A DNA stretch of 22,789 nucleotides from GCA-003244245 sp050700495 (GCA_050700495.1 JBOHHF010000400.1:1-22789); one strand, 5' to 3'; positions 1 to 7,535 are shown, counted from the stretch's first letter. The notes: a model not told the origin generated them from the letters alone. Numbers and translations: made by a program.

Positions 1-23
1 CGATTTGGGGTAGCGAACTGGGG

Positions 24-1100
24 TCAGTTGACGGTGGGGAACGGCCACGCATTGGGTTCGCAGACCAGGCCGTCCGGAGCGACCTGGTCGGTGCCCAATA
101 CCGCGAGGTAGTCGTCGGCCACTCCCCAGGTCTGCTGCATCATCACCGGCGCCAGCCGCCCGGTCGCCTCACACGAGATGTGCGGGAAGCCCAGGCCATG
201 CCCGACCTCGTGGTTGACGACGTACTGCTGGTACTGGACCACATTGCCCTGGAAAGCCACCGCCCCGCGGGCCCAGCGAGCTGTGTTGATCACTACCTGA
301 CGATCCTCAGGCTTCCAGCAAGAAGCGTCGAAGGGGATCCGGAAGCCGCACAACCTGCGGGTGGTCAGCTGCGACGTGAGGCTGATCCGCAGGGTCGCCA
401 GCCGGCTGTCGTCAATCCGCTGAAAACGGTAACGGCCGCTGCCGATCCAGCTCTTCGGATTGTTCAGCGTGCGGTCCACTGTGATGGCGAAACCGGCCGG
501 ACCGCCTTCGAGCTCGACCCCGTCCTCGACCTCGACGGTGTAGGTGAACAGCTGCCCCGTCCCGAATGCCGCACCCGCCCCGGGGATCACCCGCCAGGTG
601 CCGGCGCCCTGGACGGTGAACGGCCCACCACCGGGCAGTTCTGCGGATGCCTTGACCGCCTCGAAGCCCGGGCCGGCCAACGGATTGGAAATCAGCGGGT
701 TGTGCGCGGGGCCGGACGTGCTGGCCTGGCTCGACGGTGGCTGGGCCGCCGACCTGGCGGCGTCAAGCACCGCCAACACGGTGAGCACCACAAGGACGGG
801 CAGCGCATAGACTCGCCAGCCATAGGTGGATACCGCGCGAGCCAGGCGCCCGGAGCGACGACGGGGAGAACTACGGCGTCCGGAACCTCGATGCCGCGCA
901 GTCGGCTCCGGTTTAGGGTCCCAGGACGCGGCCAGCGGCTCGTCGTCGGCGATGCGCGAGCCGCCGTAGCTATCGAGGTGTCGCGCTGGGATCCGCTCAT
1001 CGTCGCGGCGCCGACCGGCAGGTCGGCTGGGGACCACCGGTCGGGGGCGGCCACCGGCGGGCGCGCGGCCCGCAGGATCGGCTCGCGTCGGGCGGATCAC
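24..1100 (-). CDS. DUF3152 family membrane-anchored metzincin-like protein
   Basis: The protein has an Arg-rich cytoplasmic N-terminus, one membrane segment (VYALPVLVVLTVLAVLDAA) and an extracytoplasmic domain ending near position 24. That domain carries HEVGHGLGFPH (bases 180-212), an exact HExxHxxGxxH zinc signature of metzincin peptidases, followed by PVMMQQ, which could be the Met-turn. By synteny it matches mycobacterial Rv3207c (from memory). Family knowledge gives no proven substrate; a secreted zinc peptidase is inferred from the motif. The open frame extends to 1238, but that would overlap the divergent TetR gene and its promoter. I chose the GTG at 1100 (358 aa) because a -10-like TATTCT for this strand lies at 1147-1152. 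A later in-frame GTG is also possible. The fold call is firm, the start uncertain. Confidence 0.85.
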   Translation of the reverse strand: MIRPTRADPAGRAPAGGRPRPVVPSRPAGRRRDDERIPARHLDSYGGSRIADDEPLAASWDPKPEPTARHRGSGRRSSPRRRSGRLARAVSTYGWRVYALPVLVVLTVLAVLDAARSAAQPPSSQASTSGPAHNPLISNPLAGPGFEAVKASAELPGGGPFTVQGAGTWRVIPGAGAAFGTGQLFTYTVEVEDGVELEGGPAGFAITVDRTLNNPKSWIGSGRYRFQRIDDSRLATLRISLTSQLTTRRLCGFRIPFDASCWKPEDRQVVINTARWARGAVAFQGNVVQYQQYVVNHEVGHGLGFPHISCEATGRLAPVMMQQTWGVADDYLAVLGTDQVAPDGLVCEPNAWPFPTVN

Positions 1101-1144
1101 CGCGCAAGGATTGCACAGCCGCCCGCACGTGCTTCGCGCATCAC

Positions 1145-1152
1145 TAGAATAC
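1145..1152. promoter_or_regulatory. Overlapping divergent -10 elements (TetR / DUF3152)
   Basis: The + strand reads TAGAAT at 1145-1150 and the - strand reads TATTCT across 1152-1147, so one near-symmetric 8-bp box could serve both directions. The implied 5' leaders are about 45 nt to the TetR ATG (1202) and about 40 nt to the DUF3152 GTG (1100). No convincing -35 is visible for either direction. This is motif reading only. Confidence 0.4.
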
Positions 1153-1201
1153 CGGCGAGTAGGGTCAAGCCGTTCAGGCGAGGTAACGGTGAAGGAGGCC
1201 G

Positions 1202-1834
1202 ATGACCGAGACGGCATCGCCCCGGGCCGACGCCGCACCCCGGGGGGTGCGGATGCCCCGGGACGAGCGGCGCGCTCAACTACTCGCTGCGGCGACCGAC
1301 GTCTTTGTCAACAACGGGTACCACGCCACCGTCATGGACGACATCGCCGAACGTGCCGGGGTCAGCAAGCCGGTGCTTTACCAGCACTTTCCCGGCAAAC
1401 TCGAGCTGTATCTGGCGTTGCTGGAGCGCCACACCGACGAGTTGGTCCGCCGGGTCCTGGCCGCGATCGACGAGACCCACGACAACTGGCAGCGAGTTCG
1501 CAACGCGGTCGGAGCCTACTTCGACTTCGTCGACGGTGACGGTGAGGCGTTCCGGCTGGTCTTCGAGTCCGACCTGCGTAATCAGCCCGCCGTGCAAGCC
1601 GTTGTGGAACGGACGAACACCGTCTGTGTGGAGGCCATCGCGCAGGCCGTCGTGGCGGACGCCGGATTGGACACCGACCGCGCCTGGCTGATTGCGGTCG
1701 GCGTCGTCGGGATCAGCGAGCACAGTGCCCGCTACTGGCTCACCCACCGCCACGACATACCCAAGGAAGAAGCAGTAGCCCTCACCGCCGCACTAGCCTG
1801 GAAAGGTCTAGCCGGCTTCCCCCTCCAGCATTGA
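1202..1834 (+). CDS. TetR/AcrR family transcriptional regulator
   Basis: This is a DNA-binding repressor-type regulator of 210 aa, a normal length for the family. The N-terminal helix-turn-helix spans about residues 22-68, with the typical run ATDVFVNNGY, MDDIAERAGVSKPVLYQHFP and GKLELY. The C-terminal ligand/dimer domain is divergent, so no effector can be named. The ATG is preceded by AAGGAGG at 1192-1198, close to the start (3 nt). It is divergent from the DUF3152 gene, the arrangement seen for Rv3208/Rv3207c in mycobacteria. In mycobacteria the DUF3107 gene follows it (from memory); here a 4.7-kb block intervenes. Autoregulation through the shared intergenic region is likely but inferred. 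Confidence 0.92.
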   Translation: MTETASPRADAAPRGVRMPRDERRAQLLAAATDVFVNNGYHATVMDDIAERAGVSKPVLYQHFPGKLELYLALLERHTDELVRRVLAAIDETHDNWQRVRNAVGAYFDFVDGDGEAFRLVFESDLRNQPAVQAVVERTNTVCVEAIAQAVVADAGLDTDRAWLIAVGVVGISEHSARYWLTHRHDIPKEEAVALTAALAWKGLAGFPLQH

Positions 1835-1844
1835 CCCTGCACAT

Positions 1845-1908
1845 CGCATTCAGCGGGCTGAGCGGGGCTATCGGAGTGTCAGTAGCCCCGCTCAGCCCGC
1901 TGAATGCG
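1845..1908. terminator. Perfect 26-bp inverted repeat, bidirectional terminator
   Basis: Arms 1845-1870 and 1883-1908 are perfect reverse complements over 26 bp, separated by a 12-nt loop at 1871-1882. It lies between the convergent TetR and hydrolase genes. The right arm contains the hydrolase stop codon (1892-1894) and its last codons, so the hairpin is partly coding. There is no T-tract on either side, as is common in actinomycete terminators. Confidence 0.85.
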
Positions 1909-3067
1909 GGTCGACCTGCGATGCGTAGGAGTGGCTGGTGCGGGCGATGGCGGTGATGATCTCTAGTTCCATCGGGTTGCGGGGACCGAAGATCAGGACT
2001 AGGCCTGCGGACATGCGGAGGCCGGACAGGGGGTGGGCCACTGCCCAGCCCTTGGCCAGGGCATCATGGGCCAGCGGGATCGGCAGGACGAGGTGCAGGC
2101 TGCCGTCGTAGCCGGGGTGCAGGTGGGCGAACTCCCCGACGTCGGCAACCATGAACGCATCAGCAGGTCCACGAGCCTCACCCGGACCAAGGACGAAAGC
2201 CCTGGCGCCTGGCACCGAGACCGCGCTGGGCTGGATCGCGACGCCGGGAAGCATCGCGACTCGGGAGAACAGCGCCTCTTGTAGCTCGGTCGGGGCGTTC
2301 TGCGACTCCTGCTGCTGCGGAGTGGTGACGCTGACCTCGGGCGGTGGGCCCGGCCGCGCCGGCAGCAACCCATCCGGCAATGTCGCCCAGCGTGGCTCCC
2401 TATCGGCGGCACGATCGGCTACGGCGTCGTGCTGCTGCAGGTAACCCAGGCGCGCCTCGATCCAGCCGGCCAGCTCGGATACGGTCTTCGCGGTGACCGC
2501 ATGCCCTGTCGGTTCCCGTTGCGCCCACAGCGGCGATCCGCTCTCCTGCACCAGGTAGTCCCAGGTGCGACGTTGCAGCTCGACCGGGATGACCGTGTCG
2601 TGTACACCGTGAGTCACGAAGACCGGCACTCCGGCCAGCCGCCCGCGGGTCAGCGGGACGCCCACATCGAAGGGCAGTGTGCCGTACAACAGCCCGGCCG
2701 CAGCGAAGCGCGGCGGATCGGCCAGCAGCAGGCCGCCGGCGAACACCGCGCCATGGCTGAAACCGACCAGCACCACGGGGACCGGTGGCGCCGCCCACTC
2801 GTCGAGCCATTCGCGGAACCAGGTCATGGTGACCGCAAGGCTGTCGGGCAGCGGGCGACCCACTCCCCCGTCGGCGAACCAGGCGAAGCCCCGTCCATCA
2901 GCCAGCGGGGCACGGACCGAGGCGTATGCGGCTCCCTCGGGTAGGTACCGCGCGAACCACGTCATGTCCGTCTCGGTGGCGTGGCGGCCGTGGAACAGCA
3001 CGACCAGCGGGGCCGCCGGGTCGCGCGATCCCCACCGGATCGTCACCGGACTGCCTGGCTGAGTCAT
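1892..3067 (-). CDS. Alpha/beta hydrolase fused to a DUF5519 (luciferase-like) domain
   Basis: Residues 1-205 form an esterase/phospholipase-type alpha/beta hydrolase: oxyanion region LFHGRHA, nucleophile elbow GFSHG (Ser104), acid Asp157 in THGVHD and His189 in PTGHA. Residues about 265-385 resemble the DUF5519 family: EFAHLHP, DGSLHLVLP, GWAVAHPLSG, FGPRNPMELEII. A Pro/Gln-rich linker joins them. DUF5519 proteins are usually separate, so the fusion is noteworthy. It has no signal peptide and is probably cytoplasmic; the substrate is unknown. An upstream ATG at 3091 exists, but the ATG at 3067 has GGAGA 6 nt before it and gives a normal N-terminus. It lies 33 nt after the sensor kinase stop and is probably co-transcribed with it. 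Its own stop is inside the downstream terminator hairpin. Confidence 0.88.
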   Translation of the reverse strand: MTQPGSPVTIRWGSRDPAAPLVVLFHGRHATETDMTWFARYLPEGAAYASVRAPLADGRGFAWFADGGVGRPLPDSLAVTMTWFREWLDEWAAPPVPVVLVGFSHGAVFAGGLLLADPPRFAAAGLLYGTLPFDVGVPLTRGRLAGVPVFVTHGVHDTVIPVELQRRTWDYLVQESGSPLWAQREPTGHAVTAKTVSELAGWIEARLGYLQQHDAVADRAADREPRWATLPDGLLPARPGPPPEVSVTTPQQQESQNAPTELQEALFSRVAMLPGVAIQPSAVSVPGARAFVLGPGEARGPADAFMVADVGEFAHLHPGYDGSLHLVLPIPLAHDALAKGWAVAHPLSGLRMSAGLVLIFGPRNPMELEIITAIARTSHSYASQVDPHSAG

Positions 3068-3100
3068 GACATGTCTCCGCGAGGTCTCCATGGGGGCTCG

Positions 3101-4387
3101 TCACCCCTGGGCGGGTACCAGGAGGGTGAAGGTGGGCGGGGCGGGGCGGGTCAGCCGGAGCCTGCCGCCTTCGGCCTCGGCCAGGCTTCGGGCCAGGGCG
3201 AGTCCGATCCCGTGCCCGTCGGCGAGGCGCGATCGCCGGGTGAACAGCTCCGGTTCGGGCGCCGTGATGCCGGTTCCCTCGTCGGAAACGTCGATGGCCA
3301 GCGCGTCGGCGGCGTTGCGCACCGCTACAGATACCGTGCCCGAACCGTGGGTGGCTGCGTTGTCCAACAGCACCGTGAGCACCTGCCGCACCGCTGCGGT
3401 GGAGGCGAGTGACACCGGAGCCGCTGCGTCCACTGCCACCCGAAGTTCGCGGTCCTGGGCGGCCAGCCGGTCATGCCAGCCCCGCTCGATCTCGTCGAGC
3501 AGGCTGGGCAGGTCCAGCGGCGCGGCGTTGGAGCTGCGGGTGTCCCGGGCGAGCGCGAGCAGTTCTTCGATGGTCTGCTCCAGCCGGTCCGCAGCGTCGA
3601 TTCCAGCGGTGATGGCGTGCCGTAGATCCTGCCCTGGCCGGTCCAGCGCTGCTTCGAGCCGCAGCCGCAATCCGGTCAACGGGGTACGGAGCTGGTGGGA
3701 GGCGTCAGCGGAGAACGCGCGTTCCCGCGCGAGCATGTCGTCGAGACGCCCAGCGGTGCTGTTCAGCGCCGTACCGACAGCGTCGATCTCGGCAATGTCC
3801 ACCGGTTCGGTTCGGACGCTGAAGTCACCGTCACCGAGGCGGCGCGCCGCGTCGGAGAGCTCCTCAAGCGGACCCGCCAACCGCCGGGCCTGGCGGCGTG
3901 CGACCAACCAGACCGTCCCGGTTGCCAGGACAGCCAGGCCGAGCATGGCCAGCCATACCAGCACGACCTGCCGGTAGACGGCACTGCGCGGGCTGGCAGC
4001 GCGCACAGCGCCGATTACATCGCTGTCGTGGGTCACCGGCACGGCCACCACCAGATCACCGGCGACGTCCCCGGTGTCGATCTCGCCACGTAGAGCGCTC
4101 TGGACTACGGCGTCCCCGCCCTGCGGCCCGGTGCCCAGGATGCGCAGACCGCGGTCCACATAGACCGCGAGGCGGGTCTCACCCTGCGGTTCGGGAAGAT
4201 CGTTTGGTAGGTTGCCGCGAAGCACGTCCGCCGTGACGGCCGACGCGGCCGCGTCGGCCGTTCGCAGCAGCGTTGTTCGCTCGTCGGACACTGCATATTT
4301 CAGCACGCCGACGGCCAGCGGTGCCCCGAACAGACCGATGGCCAGCACAGCGGCGAGCACGGCGAGGCCGACGATCCGAGTCCGCAT
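3101..4387 (-). CDS. Two-component sensor histidine kinase
   Basis: This membrane sensor kinase has 428 aa. TM1 covers about residues 5-28, an extracytoplasmic sensor loop 29-138, and TM2 139-162. HAMP follows at about 163-215. The dimerisation/phosphoacceptor motif is SADASHQLRTPLTG with His231. The ATPase domain shows an N-box (LLDNAATHG, Asn343), a G1 box (DEGTGI, 369-374) and a G2 box (GHGIGLAL). The frame is open to 4504, but the ATG at 4387 is preferred because GGGGA lies about 8 nt upstream and TM1 follows directly. The likely partner is the OmpR-type regulator ending at 5838, separated from this gene by an opposite-strand lipoprotein gene. The signal sensed is not evident. Confidence 0.9.
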   Translation of the reverse strand: MRTRIVGLAVLAAVLAIGLFGAPLAVGVLKYAVSDERTTLLRTADAAASAVTADVLRGNLPNDLPEPQGETRLAVYVDRGLRILGTGPQGGDAVVQSALRGEIDTGDVAGDLVVAVPVTHDSDVIGAVRAASPRSAVYRQVVLVWLAMLGLAVLATGTVWLVARRQARRLAGPLEELSDAARRLGDGDFSVRTEPVDIAEIDAVGTALNSTAGRLDDMLARERAFSADASHQLRTPLTGLRLRLEAALDRPGQDLRHAITAGIDAADRLEQTIEELLALARDTRSSNAAPLDLPSLLDEIERGWHDRLAAQDRELRVAVDAAAPVSLASTAAVRQVLTVLLDNAATHGSGTVSVAVRNAADALAIDVSDEGTGITAPEPELFTRRSRLADGHGIGLALARSLAEAEGGRLRLTRPAPPTFTLLVPAQG

Positions 4388-4409
4388 GAGACCGTCCCCT
4401 CTCACATCC

Positions 4410-4473
4410 GATGCTCGACGCTGCCCGCAGGTCTTCGTGACGATGCTCGACTCTGCCAGCAGGTCTTCGTAGC
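4410..4473. repeat. 32-bp tandem direct repeat
   Basis: Copy 1 (4410-4441) and copy 2 (4442-4473) share GATGCTCGAC, CTGCC and GCAGGTCTTCGT in register, with four mismatches. The period is about three helical turns, so both copies face the same side of the DNA. It lies 23-86 bp upstream of the kinase ATG. Confidence 0.85.
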
Positions 4474-4581
4474 CGGCCGCGTGCCAGTGTGTCCTCACCA
4501 GCACAACATGCTCGGGCGAGATCAGCTCCGTTCAGCGCCGGATTTTGCCGACAGCTAACCGATCTCGGGTCAGCGGGTAAC

Positions 4582-4606
4582 CGGGACCGGCCTCGTGCCG
4601 GTCCCG
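4582..4606. repeat. 10-bp perfect hairpin between kinase and lipoprotein genes
   Basis: CGGGACCGGC (4582-4591) and GCCGGTCCCG (4597-4606) pair perfectly around a 5-nt loop. It could block antisense or read-through transcription from the lipoprotein/regulator side, or be an operator. Sequence alone does not decide. Confidence 0.6.
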
Positions 4607-4710
4607 AGAGCGATAACTCGCTGTGCACCATCCCGGTGTCCGATGCTGTCACGCCACCCGGGTAAGGTCGGGGTAATGGCAAGCCGACTGCTGCGTGGTG
4701 GGGGGCGGCG

Positions 4711-5811
4711 GTGACCGCCCGGCATGCGGCTGCCCGCTGCGTGGTCGCCACGGTCATCGGGTTGGTGTTGATCGTCAGTGGTTGCACCGCGGCCGAATCC
4801 CCCGGTGATGGATTTCCCGACGCTGCGCCCCCCTCCAATCCGGTGGGCCCACTCTCGGCGGACTGCGCAGACTGGATCACCGAGCCCGATCAGGCTGGCA
4901 CGGCGTTGGCACAGGCTCGGCCCGGCAGCACGGTGTGCCTGAGCGGCGATGGCCTCCAAGATGCTGAGCTGGAGGTAACGACCTCGGGAACGCCTCAGCA
5001 GCCGATCACGATCGTCGCCGATGGCGCGACCATACGAAGTATGAACGTCAAGGCCGACTACATCGTCATCGAGGGTCTGACGATGCGAGATGGCGAGGGC
5101 CTGACGATGTCAGGTCAGGGACTCGTCGCCCGCAACAACGTGATCTACAACGCCGCCAAGGACGGCCTCGCCTGCATCAGCTGCGTCGACACCCTCATCG
5201 AGTCCAACACCGTCCAGCGTGCCGACGGAACCGGGATCTACCTCGCTGGCGAGCAGATCACCGTTCAGAACAACACGGTGAGCGAGTCGGTGCTGCGCAC
5301 CCAGGGTGACGCCGATGGTATGCGGTTCTTCGGAGTCGGCCACCGGTTGGTCGGGAACACGATCAGGGACATCAAGGCGAGCGGCCACGAGGACGACCCC
5401 CGGGGCGGTCCGCACACCGACTGCTTCCAGACCTTCAACACCGCCAGCGACCCACCCACCTACAACATCATCATCGCCGACAACGTCTGCACGAACATCG
5501 ACGTTCAGTGCCTGATCGCCACCGCCAAAGAGGACGGTGCGCGCACCTCACCGGCCGGGCAGACCGCGATTACCTTTGAGAACAACACCTGCTCGGTGAA
5601 CGGTTCACAGGCAGTGTTGCTGGAGAACTTTCCCCACGTCATCATCCGCGACAACAGCTTCTCCGGGCGCGGATCCCGCGCGGTGCAACTCGGCATGGGC
5701 TCCACCGACTGCGCTGTGATCGGCAACACCGTGACGGGTCGCATGCGCCCGTTCGAGATCGACCGGCAGTCCCGGCCGGGGTTTCAGGAGGCTGGTAACA
5801 CCTCGCGCTGA
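4711..5811 (+). CDS. Right-handed parallel beta-helix lipoprotein
   Basis: This is a secreted, lipid-anchored protein of 366 aa. The N-terminus has a short hydrophobic signal ending in the lipobox IVSGC, with Cys25 as the lipidation site. From about residue 70 onward there are repeated rungs with N/I/V-rich strands (YIVIEGLTMRDG, GLVARNNVIYN, TLIESNTVQR, ITVQNNTVSE, HRLVGNTIRD, IIIADNVCTN, ITFENNTCS, VIIRDNSFSG, CAVIGNTVTG), the hallmark of pectate-lyase-like beta-helices. Such proteins often bind or cleave polysaccharides, but no lyase catalytic set can be assigned. The start is GTG 4711 with the purine-rich GGGGGGCGGCG just upstream. It lies between the kinase and response-regulator genes on the opposite strand and converges on the regulator with a 26-bp gap. 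A role in the stress sensed by that system is possible but unproven. Confidence 0.85.
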   Translation: MTARHAAARCVVATVIGLVLIVSGCTAAESPGDGFPDAAPPSNPVGPLSADCADWITEPDQAGTALAQARPGSTVCLSGDGLQDAELEVTTSGTPQQPITIVADGATIRSMNVKADYIVIEGLTMRDGEGLTMSGQGLVARNNVIYNAAKDGLACISCVDTLIESNTVQRADGTGIYLAGEQITVQNNTVSESVLRTQGDADGMRFFGVGHRLVGNTIRDIKASGHEDDPRGGPHTDCFQTFNTASDPPTYNIIIADNVCTNIDVQCLIATAKEDGARTSPAGQTAITFENNTCSVNGSQAVLLENFPHVIIRDNSFSGRGSRAVQLGMGSTDCAVIGNTVTGRMRPFEIDRQSRPGFQEAGNTSR

Positions 5812-5837
5812 ACCCCTCCGCCGGGTGAGCGGACAGC

Positions 5838-6536
5838 TCAGCTTTCCGGCGCCTCCAGCCGGTATCCGTGCCCGCGCAGGGTCACGATCCGTGGCACCGA
5901 ACCGAGCTGGGCCATCCCGGCCAGCTTGCGACGCAGCGCGGCCACGTGCACATCGAGAGTCTTGGTCGGACCGAACCAGTTCTCGTCCCACACCTGCGCC
6001 ATCAGAGTCTCCCGGCTGATCGCTACCTCCGGTGCTGCCGCTAGACGGGCGAGCAGGTCGAACTCCTTGGCGCGCAGCGGCATCTCCCGTCCTGCGATGG
6101 TCACCCGCCGGCTGCCGGTGTCCACCAGCAGGTCTGCGACCGCAAGCATCGGTTGGGCGCCCGGCGTCGCCGGGCTCACCCGGCGCAGGTGTGCTCGGAC
6201 CCGGGCCAGCAGCTCGGCCAGCCGCACCGGCTTGGTCAAGTAGTCGTCCGCGCCCGCCTCGAGACCGACGACGACGTCCATTTCCTCGGTTCGGGCGGTG
6301 AGGATCACCAGCACCGTCGTTGGATTGCTGGCCCTCAACTGCCGGCACACTTCGACGCCGTCCAGATCTGGCAGCCCTAGGTCTAGGAGCACCAGGTCGA
6401 ATTCCGCCTCGGACGCCACACGCAGCGCGCTTCGACCGGTGCGCTGCCACACCACCTGGTGCCCGTGTGCCCGCAAGCTGGAGTCGAGCACACTGCCGAT
6501 GGTCTCGTCGTCCTCCACTACCAGCACCCGGGGCAC
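5838..6536 (-). CDS. OmpR/PhoB-family response regulator
   Basis: This transcription factor of 232 aa has an N-terminal receiver domain (1-118): acidic pocket E8/D9/D10, phosphoacceptor Asp52 in LLDLGLPDLDG, Thr80 in LTAR and Lys102 in YLTKPVR. Residues about 130-228 are a winged helix with REMPLRAKEFDLLARLA, SRETLMAQVW, DVHVAALRRKL and RGHGYRLE. The start is GTG 6536. TAGGCT lies exactly 6 nt upstream and there is no ribosome-binding site, suggesting a leaderless mRNA. Its probable kinase partner is at 3101-4387, separated by the beta-helix lipoprotein gene. The DUF3107 gene lies 56 bp upstream on the same strand. Confidence 0.93.
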   Translation of the reverse strand: MPRVLVVEDDETIGSVLDSSLRAHGHQVVWQRTGRSALRVASEAEFDLVLLDLGLPDLDGVEVCRQLRASNPTTVLVILTARTEEMDVVVGLEAGADDYLTKPVRLAELLARVRAHLRRVSPATPGAQPMLAVADLLVDTGSRRVTIAGREMPLRAKEFDLLARLAAAPEVAISRETLMAQVWDENWFGPTKTLDVHVAALRRKLAGMAQLGSVPRIVTLRGHGYRLEAPES

Positions 6537-6542
6537 CCCACG

Positions 6543-6548
6543 AGCCTA
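6543..6548 (-). promoter_or_regulatory. -10 box (TAGGCT) of response regulator, leaderless start
   Basis: Read on the - strand, TAGGCT is followed by six bases and then the GTG at 6536, so transcription would start at or next to the start codon. No good -35 is visible. The ferritin-like gene has the same hexamer at the same distance. Confidence 0.55.
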
Positions 6549-6592
6549 ATGGATCACTCCGCTCGCCACCGCAGGTTCGACTCGACCGCGGG

Positions 6593-6823
6593 TCAACCAC
6601 CCACCGAGAAGCCGACCCGGCGGCTGTCCGCCGGCCCGATCTCGACGTAGGCGACCCTCGACGCGGGCACCATGTACCGCCTGCCTTTGTCGTCGATCAG
6701 GGTCAGCAGTCCCTGGGTGTTCCGCAGCGCCTCGGTGACCAGCGCCTCAACCTGATCTGGTGAGTCCGCCGTGGACACCGTCAGCTCGCGAGGGCTGTCC
6801 GCGACACCGATCTTGATCTCCAC
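6593..6823 (-). CDS. DUF3107 domain protein
   Basis: This small, highly conserved actinobacterial protein of 76 aa is the counterpart of mycobacterial Rv3208A/TB9.4 by sequence and context (from memory). It opens MEIKIGVADSPRELTV, continues with an alpha-helical VEALVTEALRN segment and ends with VAYVEIGPADSRRVGF; it has no transmembrane segment or signal. The function of the family is not established. The start is GTG 6823 with GGAGG 7 nt upstream, so unlike its neighbours it has a clear ribosome-binding site. It lies 60 bp after the ferritin-like gene on the same strand and may be transcribed with it. Confidence 0.92.
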   Translation of the reverse strand: MEIKIGVADSPRELTVSTADSPDQVEALVTEALRNTQGLLTLIDDKGRRYMVPASRVAYVEIGPADSRRVGFSVGG

Positions 6824-6884
6824 GCTAGAACCTCCAGGTGCGATCGAATATGCGGTTCAGGCTAGTCGAGCCGCGCGCAGGTGC

Positions 6885-7529
6885 TCACCCCAGCCCGAGA
6901 GTGGCCATCCGGCGGCAGTGCAGGACCTGTACCCGGCGGATCAGCGTGGCGAGGCCGGCCAGGTCCCCGGATCCACGGATGATCAGATCGGCGAGGGCAT
7001 CCCGCTCGGCCACGACATGCTGGGCATTGGTCACCGCCTCGCCGAGTAGCCGCCGTCCCCACAGGGCGAGCCGGTCACGAGTAGTTCGGTTCCGCTCGCA
7101 GGCAGCCCGAACCTCCCGTTCGGCGAACGCCGAGTGCCCGGTGTCGGCCAGCACTTCCTTGACCAGCCCGGCGGTAGTGCAGTCCAGCCAACCACCCACC
7201 TCGCCGTAGAAGTCCGCCGCCAGCCCGTCCCCGACGTAGGCCTTCACCAGCGACTCCAGCCAGGATCGGGGGGCTGTCGAGGCGTGGAACTGGTCGAAGC
7301 GCGCTACGAATGGGCGCATCGCGTCGTCCACCGACACGCCCAAGCCGCTCAGGTGACGCTCGAGCAGCCGGAAGTGCCCGATCTCGGCGGCCGCCATGGT
7401 GGCCATCGCAGCCCTGCCAGCCAGCGTGGGAGCGCCGCGGGCGTCGTCAGCCAGCCGGTCGAAGGCGGACAGTTCTCCGTAGGCGAGGACACCCAACAGG
7501 TCGATGATGCCCTCCCTTACCACGTCCAC
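6885..7529 (-). CDS. Ferritin-like (MiaE-type) diiron fold protein
   Basis: This 214-aa all-helical protein resembles the MiaE_2-type ferritin-like family and matches Rv3210c by context (from memory). Candidate metal ligands are Glu19 in YGELSAFDRL, Glu49/His52 in AAAEIGHF, and a second acidic pair in VGDGLAADF (Asp101, Asp106) and LADTGHSAF (Asp129, His132). MiaE hydroxylates a modified tRNA adenosine in other bacteria; whether actinobacterial members do so is unknown. The second half of the diiron site is not canonical by eye. The start is GTG 7529 with TAGGCT exactly 6 nt upstream, suggesting a leaderless transcript. It is divergent from the RNA helicase gene. Confidence 0.85.
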   Translation of the reverse strand: MDVVREGIIDLLGVLAYGELSAFDRLADDARGAPTLAGRAAMATMAAAEIGHFRLLERHLSGLGVSVDDAMRPFVARFDQFHASTAPRSWLESLVKAYVGDGLAADFYGEVGGWLDCTTAGLVKEVLADTGHSAFAEREVRAACERNRTTRDRLALWGRRLLGEAVTNAQHVVAERDALADLIIRGSGDLAGLATLIRRVQVLHCRRMATLGLG

Positions 7530-7535
7530 GACCGG

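Larger units (their letters stand above)
4388..4710. promoter_or_regulatory. Divergent control region, kinase / beta-helix lipoprotein
   Basis: This 323-bp non-coding stretch separates two divergent genes. It holds the 32-bp tandem repeat (4410-4473), a 10-bp hairpin (4582-4606) and a possible -10 TAAGGT (4663-4668) for the lipoprotein gene. I see no gene in it. It is a reasonable place for the partner response regulator to bind, which is inference. Confidence 0.5.

Noticed and set aside
180..1205. Long + strand open frame antisense to the DUF3152 gene
   Set aside because: Arg/Gly/Pro-rich, no family pattern; a codon-position shadow of the well-supported - strand gene.
3066..3977. Ser/Arg-rich + strand open frame over the sensor kinase
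   Set aside because: Antisense shadow; the kinase has all its motifs on the - strand.
5826..5840. 5-bp hairpin between the convergent lipoprotein and response-regulator genes as a terminator
   Set aside because: Stem too short and mostly within the regulator's stop region.
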